From: Leptodontidium sp. MPI-SDFR-AT-0119
Taxonomy: Eukaryota; Ascomycota; Leotiomycetes; Helotiales; Leptodontidiaceae
NCBI GenBank assembly: GCA_020726505.1
Contig: JAHLEZ010000013.1
Location: forward strand, 2,170,001-2,234,000
Direction: 5' to 3'
Length of the DNA: 64,000 nt
Program-made: the position numbers and the translations under genes
Part shown: piece by piece, positions 58,985 through 64,000 of the stretch
Numbering within the stretch: the first letter of the stretch is position 1
Layout: every line of letters begins with the position of its first letter
The notes under the pieces: generated by a model
Database searches by the model: none
What the model was told of the DNA's origin: nothing
Seen by the model: only the letters and a program-made list of their open reading frames with translations

Positions 58985-60708
58985 TAAGAAAAGACTAGTA
59001 CTTCTTTATTATAAAGCGTTATATTTTACCTAGTCTTACGTCTTATCGACTTGCCCTTATAATAAGTTAACAACGAGCTTTAACACCTTGGCCTATTCGA
59101 TAAATAAGTGCCTCTCTGCCTTAGTAATAGATTATCCTAGAGAAAGCTAAATATTCTCTCGCAATTAACCTGCCTTGCCGCAACTTAACGCGCGCCTTAT
59201 TTCGAACGCATATTTAATTAATATATTAATTAATAACCTCAAACACCTCTTTACTCTACCTTATTACTACTGCCGACTTCTCCCCCTCGTCGGCGAAGCT
59301 CTAGAGAAAGGAGCGCCCTAGTGCGGCTAGGCTTTACTAACACTACCCTTATCCCTTTAATAAAGACCCTCTCGGAAGAGCCGGAAAGCTTTAACAGATT
59401 CGACTTAGACTTAGAGGACAAACCCTAGCGCTTTTTCGACGTATCGCTAGAGCCTATAGAGATAGAAGGCCTTACCCCGGCTTAGTAAGCTAAGGTAGAT
59501 TAACTAATTAAGGACTTTGTGAGCTCTACTGTCGCCGCTATTGTCACATAGGCCCTCACTTAATATGCCGCCAATAACCCTCGTTAAAAGACTCGCACTC
59601 TTTCCCCTCTTTATAACTAGTTAACCTGTGCTCTTACAGCAGACCTCTAACTTACCGCCGACTATTACCTTCTTAAGTTAAACCTTGCTATTCTTATTAT
59701 TAAGCTTAATAAGGTCAAGTACCCCTATACCCCCTTTAGTGACTATAAGGGCGAAATTAAATATAACACTTAAAAAATAAATATAAAGTTCTTTATTTAA
59801 AAGTACTTAAGTAACTTCTTTACTAGCGAATCGCAAGTCTATACTTACTTTAAATATACGAAGGGAAAGGCTAAGACTATTATTCTTTAATAAATAAACC
59901 CCGACTTCGCTAGAGACTTTAATAGGGCCGCTAACGTCTTAAAGGCTTTAGACTAGCGTTTCTTTAATTATAACCGAGTCTAAACTATTAAGCTCAAGTA
60001 TAACTAATTATAAATAAATAATATAACTTATCACGAGTTTTATATAAAGTTTATAATATACGTAACTACTAGAAAAATCTCACTTAACCGCTGATTCGAC
60101 GACGTATATAAGAAAGTCTCAGATAAGCTCAAATACGATATTCGAACTAAGAAATATAAATTTGCCAGAAATTATATAACTCTTAATAAGTTCTTAACTG
60201 TCTTAAATCGCGAGTTACGGAATATTACTATTAAACAAGCTAATAAACGTATTACTATTACTGTCCGCGAAGCCCCTCGAGACTCCTTTAATAGTATTAG
60301 TATTAGTGATTCGCGCGGTATCTTAAAAAAGGACAGCTGGCGTTCGACTTCACTTACTTTTATTACTTACGTATAAAGACTACTGATTCTAAAATAGTCG
60401 TTAGAAGTTCGCTAGCGTACGCCCTCTCTTTCGCTTGTCTCACGCCGACTTAAGTCCCTTATACTTCTTCTTATACTTAAGGACGTCTCTTCTAACACTT
60501 GTCTTTACTATAACAAGACCGGCTATTAGGCTAGCGACTGCCCTAAGCGCCGTAGAGACTAGGCCCTTAATAAGTCGATTTCCTAGTTAGTCGTTAGCGA
60601 GGAACTAGAGACTAATAAGCTCTTAAAAAACTCTTAGGCCGTGGCAAAGACTTATATCTTAATATAGGCTATAATTTATAAAAGGACTTAGTATTTAATT
60701 TCCGTGCT

Positions 60709-61016
60709 TGTTACGACCTACGATGCGCCTCGTACTAGTATTCTAACCGACATAGGCTCGTAGTATCGCTGGCGATGCGACGGCGCTAAGCCTAATAGGG
60801 AAGACTAAGAGGCGAGCCTGCGACATATTGACGTGAATAACACTCGACTACGCTAGGCCCTATTAGGAGGGCCCTTTATATATTTATACTCGAGCTCCCC
60901 CTTACGGAGAGCTTTCCTTTCCTCCTTGTCTTTTCTTCTCGATTCTGAGCGTAGTTAGAGGCCCAAATACACAGCTAGAGTCAACTCGCCGTATTAACCT
61001 CTTGCCAGCCGTAACA
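60709..61016 (+). repeat. 3' LTR of gag-only element (308 bp)
   Basis: It starts TGTTACGACCTACGATGCGC and ends CAGCCGTAACA, followed by the TAAAG duplication. It is less RIPed than the 5' LTR. The first 27 bases also occur at 24019-24045. Confidence 0.88.
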
Positions 61017-61875
61017 TAAAGTACTAATTATCGAATATCTCTAATTAAGATAAAAACTATTATTGTTACACCGACTTTCCCTTGTAAATTACTAGTAGTT
61101 ATATCGAAACTCTAGTTATAAAGATACACTTAATAATTGTCGTCTAAGCACGTGAACTTAGTTGTTTTACTTAAACCTTGCGTATTTCGACACTCCCTAT
61201 AATATATTTATTTAAACTATAACCTTCTATAATACCGGCTTCGTTTATATTCTATTGTTAATTGGCTAGAATAGCTCTAATTGCCGGAATATCTAGTTTT
61301 TAGAACTAAGGCCGTATAACTTCAGACCGAGCGTAATTAACACGTATAAAATCGACGTATATTTGCCTCTTAGTCTTAAGAATAAGATTACGAGCCAGAA
61401 ATCGTGTCATCTAGTGTTTTCCGAGTAGTTTGTAGTCCCCTTAGAGAGCTAGAAGCCTCTCTCTAAAAATCCGAATTTATACGTACGTAACTCTATAGCC
61501 AAGAGCCTCTTGATTCAAAATCTAATCGGTCAATCGATTCTCTATTATTATAAGTAATCTTTATAAGTGACTAGCGGCTTCTTAATATGACTAAGTTACT
61601 ACGTTACGGCCTTAAAGAGTAGACCTTAGAACACCCCACTCACGTGATGCCTTTCGTAAAGACTTACTATTTGCTACTTCTTCTAAAGCGCACATGACGT
61701 CATATTTAGTATATTGAGGCTTTATAATATGAATAATTTACATTCCAAATTTTAAGAAAATTGATTAGAGGATTAAAATTTAATTAATTATTGAAGTTGA
61801 CAGGTAGGAGTGGCGGTGAGGTTAAGCGAGGTGGCCGGAATGCGGGGGTGGCCGGAATGGGGGGGTTAGACGTTA

Positions 61876-62520
61876 CTTGGTAAACATAAGAAGGCTAGTT
61901 AATCTCAATAGTCGAGAAGTAAGTGTATCACGTACAAGGTAAGACAATTACTAAGTATAAGTAAAAATACTATTTAAAGTTTAAGCACGAAGCTCTTATT
62001 TAATAACAAACGTACTAGTTTTATATAAAACCCTTTATGCTTACTAAATCTTCTTAGATCCTAAGATCCAGAGATTCATCAAGATCCTGAGATTCATTAC
62101 GTGACCTAAGGTCGCATGATCCGAGGCCACTTGCCCTCTGGTTATTTACTTATTATAACAATGCCACAGTACAGGTAGGTCCTAGGAGCCGTACCCCCAG
62201 GAACCACTCGATTCCCAGGGTTACGCCGGCTCTTAGAACATTTCCTCCTGGGGCCCAGTGGTTCGCCCAGGAGCGTCCGTAACAGTAAAAGCGCAAAATC
62301 TAATTATGCTAAGTAATCTCGTTCTGTGTCTTCCGTGTTTCAGACGCTTTAATCGACCTTGGGGCCATTTCTGATGTTCTTGTAACAATGAAAAGAAGTC
62401 TTTATCGAGCCTTATAAGTGGAATCAGTTAACATAGTACTTAATTTGCTTTATTTAAATCTTAAAGCCGAGTCATGTGTTACCCAGGTTACTTTATTTAG
62501 ATCAAATAGAGCTATTATAA
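61876..62520. other. AT-rich spacer with a GC-rich scrap
   Basis: 61876-62160 is AT-rich without features. 62180-62285 is GC-rich and contains imperfect inverted pieces (CCCAGGAACCACT and AGTGGTTCGCCCAGG). It may be a transposon end or LTR scrap, but I cannot define limits. 62290-62520 shows no frame continuous with the transposase that follows. Confidence 0.35.
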
Positions 62521-63120
62521 GCCTCCAAGACAGCCCAAAATGCACAGGCTGGATTCCGCGGAGCTGGCTTAGTACCTTTTGATCCACCGGCTGTAATATC
62601 AAAGCTTGACGTTAAGTTACGGACTCCGACTCCTACTCAACCCCCCTCTGCCGACGCCGACCCTTGGGTCTCCCAGGACCCTCGCAACCCAACCGATGCT
62701 CTCTCACAGACAATTTTGGTTAAAAAACGTATAGCTCGACACCAAGAAAGCTCGCCAACTCCAATTTTTGAAACAGTCGCTGCATTAGCAAAGGGTACAG
62801 AGCTATTAGCTCATCAATTAACTCTTATAACTACCGAAGTCCGTATACTTCGAGCAGCAAATGAAGCCCTTAGCAAACGCCGTAGGGCTAAAAAAGTTTG
62901 TATCCGCCAAGGAGGTGCACTTGCTGTTGAGGATGCGCATGATATATTGTCTCAAAGGGAGGTGGATGAGCAGATACGACGTGATAAGCGCGCTGGGGAG
63001 GCTTTTCAAAACGAGGGGAAATCGACTGGACGACGCTGTGGTACTTGTCAAAAGACTGGTCATAATGCACGAACTTGTCAAGTAGTTATAAATATATCTA
63101 GCTCATCAGATTCCGAGTAG
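62521..63120 (+). pseudogene. C-terminal 199 codons of a Fot1-like (pogo) transposase, not RIPed
   Basis: An open frame begins right after a TAA at 62518-62520. It reads AGFRGAGLVPFDPPAVISKL and DVKLRTPTP, then a Leu-rich coiled segment, LSKRRRAKKVCIRQGGAL, and a terminal zinc knuckle CGTCQKTGHNARTC, stopping at 63118-63120. This is the standard C-terminus of fungal Fot1-family transposases after the DDE domain. The CENP-B HTH and catalytic parts are missing, so the copy is 5'-truncated. Normal CpA content shows it escaped RIP, unlike the Fot1 at 57719-61873, so it is a different and probably younger copy. Confidence 0.8.
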
Positions 63121-63493
63121 CTTTAGTCAATTTAATGTGGTGTGGTTGCTTAATGGTATTTTGAAGTGGGGGGGGGGGGGGGGAGTGCACAGGGTCCTGT
63201 ACAACCACGTTATATAAAGAACAGATGGGATATTTTTTTTCCGCCTGTCTCAACCTAGTAGTGGTAAAGGTACATAAATGCACCCTAGATTTTCTACCAA
63301 GGGGGTGGTCTCTTTATTTTTAATTACCATCCGAGACTAAACCAGGGATAAAACAGCATTTTCTAGGGTCTTCCCAGTTCCACCACTCCGACTCGGCAAT
63401 GATTGTTCGTACGCCGCTTTGAAGGCCAACTCAATTTTGGAGATGTGGATGATATGAGCCTTAATGAAGGTTTCAATCTGGCGACTATAGAGT
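63121..63493. other. Spacer with a 16-base G run
   Basis: 63168-63183 is sixteen consecutive G. The rest has no gene; a degraded frame leading into the copia integrase fragment may start near 63440, but it is too broken to follow. Confidence 0.5.
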
Positions 63494-64000
63494 CAACAGC
63501 AAAATGGAGCCTCAGAACGACTCAATCGCACGATACATGACCGTGCCTTTACGTTCATGAATAACCGCTCACTCCCTGAGAACTTCTGGCCAGGAGCAGT
63601 CAAGCACGCTAATTTTATATGCAATATCCTCCCTGTTGAATCGTCGGAAACACAGACCCCCTACGAAATAGAACAAGGCGAAGTCTTTGATTGCTCCTGG
63701 ATTTGAACCTTTGGGTGCGATGTCTGGTACAGGGCCGGCAGTCAGAAGAAGTTCAACTCTTACGTGGATGAGAAGGCAAGGCCGGGAAACCTCGTCGTCT
63801 TCGAGGGTAAACATGTCATTCGAATTCGAGATAAAGAGACAGGAAGACTTGTACGGGCCCCAGCTGTCCATTTCCAAGAGACTGTTTCGACAGTTCCAGG
63901 TAGCGATAAGCGTCGAATAGTGTTTTGTACTAATATAAAAGTTTTAAATACATATAAATGTGATTTCAAGCGAAATACACACAAATTTGTAGTTTTACTA
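63494..64000 (+). pseudogene. Ty1/copia integrase C-terminal fragment, runs off right edge
   Basis: The plus-strand frame reads QQQNGASERLNRTIHDRAF, then LPENFWPGAVKHANFICNIL, TPYEIEQGEVFD, one TGA at 63701-63703, then TFGCDVWY, KFNSYVDEKARPGNLVVFEG, RIRDKETGRLVRAP and on. QQNG-xER-NRT holds the third catalytic residue (Glu) of the copia D-D-35-E integrase. NFWPEAV-x-A, TPYE-x-G and the FGC-x-V block follow in the canonical order. Normal base composition means little RIP. Whether RT follows lies outside the window. Confidence 0.75.

Larger units (their letters stand above)
58683..61016 (+). mobile_element. Gag-only LTR retrotransposon (TR-GAG type), 2.3 kb, inserted in Fot1
   Basis: LTRs 58683-58984 and 60709-61016 are near-identical. 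TAAAG lies outside each end (58678-58682 and 61017-61021), a perfect 5-bp duplication. The 1.72 kb interior keeps one plus-strand gag frame (for example RDFNRAANVLKALD and KKVSDKLKYDIRTKKYKFAR). It ends in a zinc knuckle at 60500-60559 that now reads CLYYNKTGY, stop, ASDCPKRRRD. The Cys, His and Trp of the knuckle have been replaced by Tyr, Tyr and stop through G/C-to-A/T changes. No pol sequence exists, so the element relied on enzymes from another element. It is RIPed but less than its surroundings. Confidence 0.85.
57760..61750 (-). pseudogene. Fot1/pogo transposase relic, RIPed and interrupted
   Basis: Downstream of the insertion, the minus strand from about 58575 reads ILDGHESHETIEFL, a TAG, then KWLKYNIYLLF...SHVL, a TAA, PLDLTIFSSLKRAY and further. 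This is the pogo/Fot1 DDE block around the second catalytic Asp (LDGH-SH) and the SHVLQPLD motif. The first part of the protein lies right of the LTR element at 61022-61750, where frames are more degraded. Every stop falls where Gln or Trp is expected. The protein is therefore dead both through RIP and through the 2.3 kb insertion. Confidence 0.8.
57719..61873 (-). mobile_element. Fot1/pogo DNA transposon (about 1.8 kb) split by a gag-only LTR element
   Basis: The left end is ACGTCTAACCCCCCCATTCC; the right end is its exact inverse and continues GGCCACC. TA flanks both ends (57717-57718 and 61874-61875). The right end has the CATTCCGGCCAC motif twice, the left once. Subtracting the LTR element (58683-61016) and its 5-bp duplication leaves about 1.82 kb, the normal size of Fot1. 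The enclosed transposase relic is on the minus strand. Confidence 0.88.

Noticed and set aside
63168..63183. G16 run as a regulatory G-quadruplex
   Set aside because: A homopolymer after a truncated transposon end is more simply a slippage product; there is no gene nearby for it to regulate.

Overview
The window looks like a chromosomal segment of a filamentous ascomycete (Pezizomycotina) with a two-speed genome. Short spliceosomal introns of 43-170 bp, Clr5-domain, calpain and GH127 genes, and heavy transposon decay all fit a fungus. Long AT-rich blocks are depleted in CpA/TpG and rich in TpA while CpG is kept. Their broken reading frames have TAA/TAG where Gln or Trp codons are expected. 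This is the signature of repeat-induced point mutation (RIP) acting on CpA. I cannot name the species; a leotiomycete-type genome is only a guess.

Layout. 1-16 kb is a RIP graveyard: a minus-strand Ty1/copia relic (1-2965), a partial Ty3/gypsy copy (2966-5230), an unassigned block, and a complete 7.8 kb minus-strand Ty3/gypsy element (8159-15997) that carries a 153-bp TTAA-flanked insertion not scarred by RIP. 16.5-22.6 kb is a gene island with one apparently intact calpain-type protease (nine exons, 17904-21378), fragments resembling a C9orf78/Tls1-family gene on opposite strands, and a gene stub cut by a Helitron fragment. 22.9-34.4 kb holds a 787-bp TIR element, a RIPed block, an 8.6 kb minus-strand Ty1/copia element (25254-33892) and an 11-bp minisatellite beside a tRNA-like sequence. 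35-50 kb is an island with an intact secreted GH127 enzyme gene (38046-39944, minus) among pseudogenes (WD40 stub, EASSLFY-family fragment, helicase tail, retropepsin-like gene), TIR elements and a nearly intact piggyBac element (44662-46692). 50-55.9 kb holds an intact four-exon Clr5-ankyrin gene (50078-53689) and rearranged gene fragments. 56.8-64 kb returns to transposons: a solo LTR, a Fot1/pogo element invaded by a gag-only LTR element, the 3' end of another Fot1-like transposase, and a copia integrase fragment running off the right edge.

Only three genes look able to make full-length protein: calpain, GH127 and Clr5-ankyrin. They share no pathway; they are survivors in a transposon-dominated accessory region. 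The most unusual observation is a three-exon, roughly 374-codon RIP-scarred gene (26210-27500, plus) lying antisense between the pol gene and 3' LTR of the copia element. Its exon phases all agree and I recognise no homologue.
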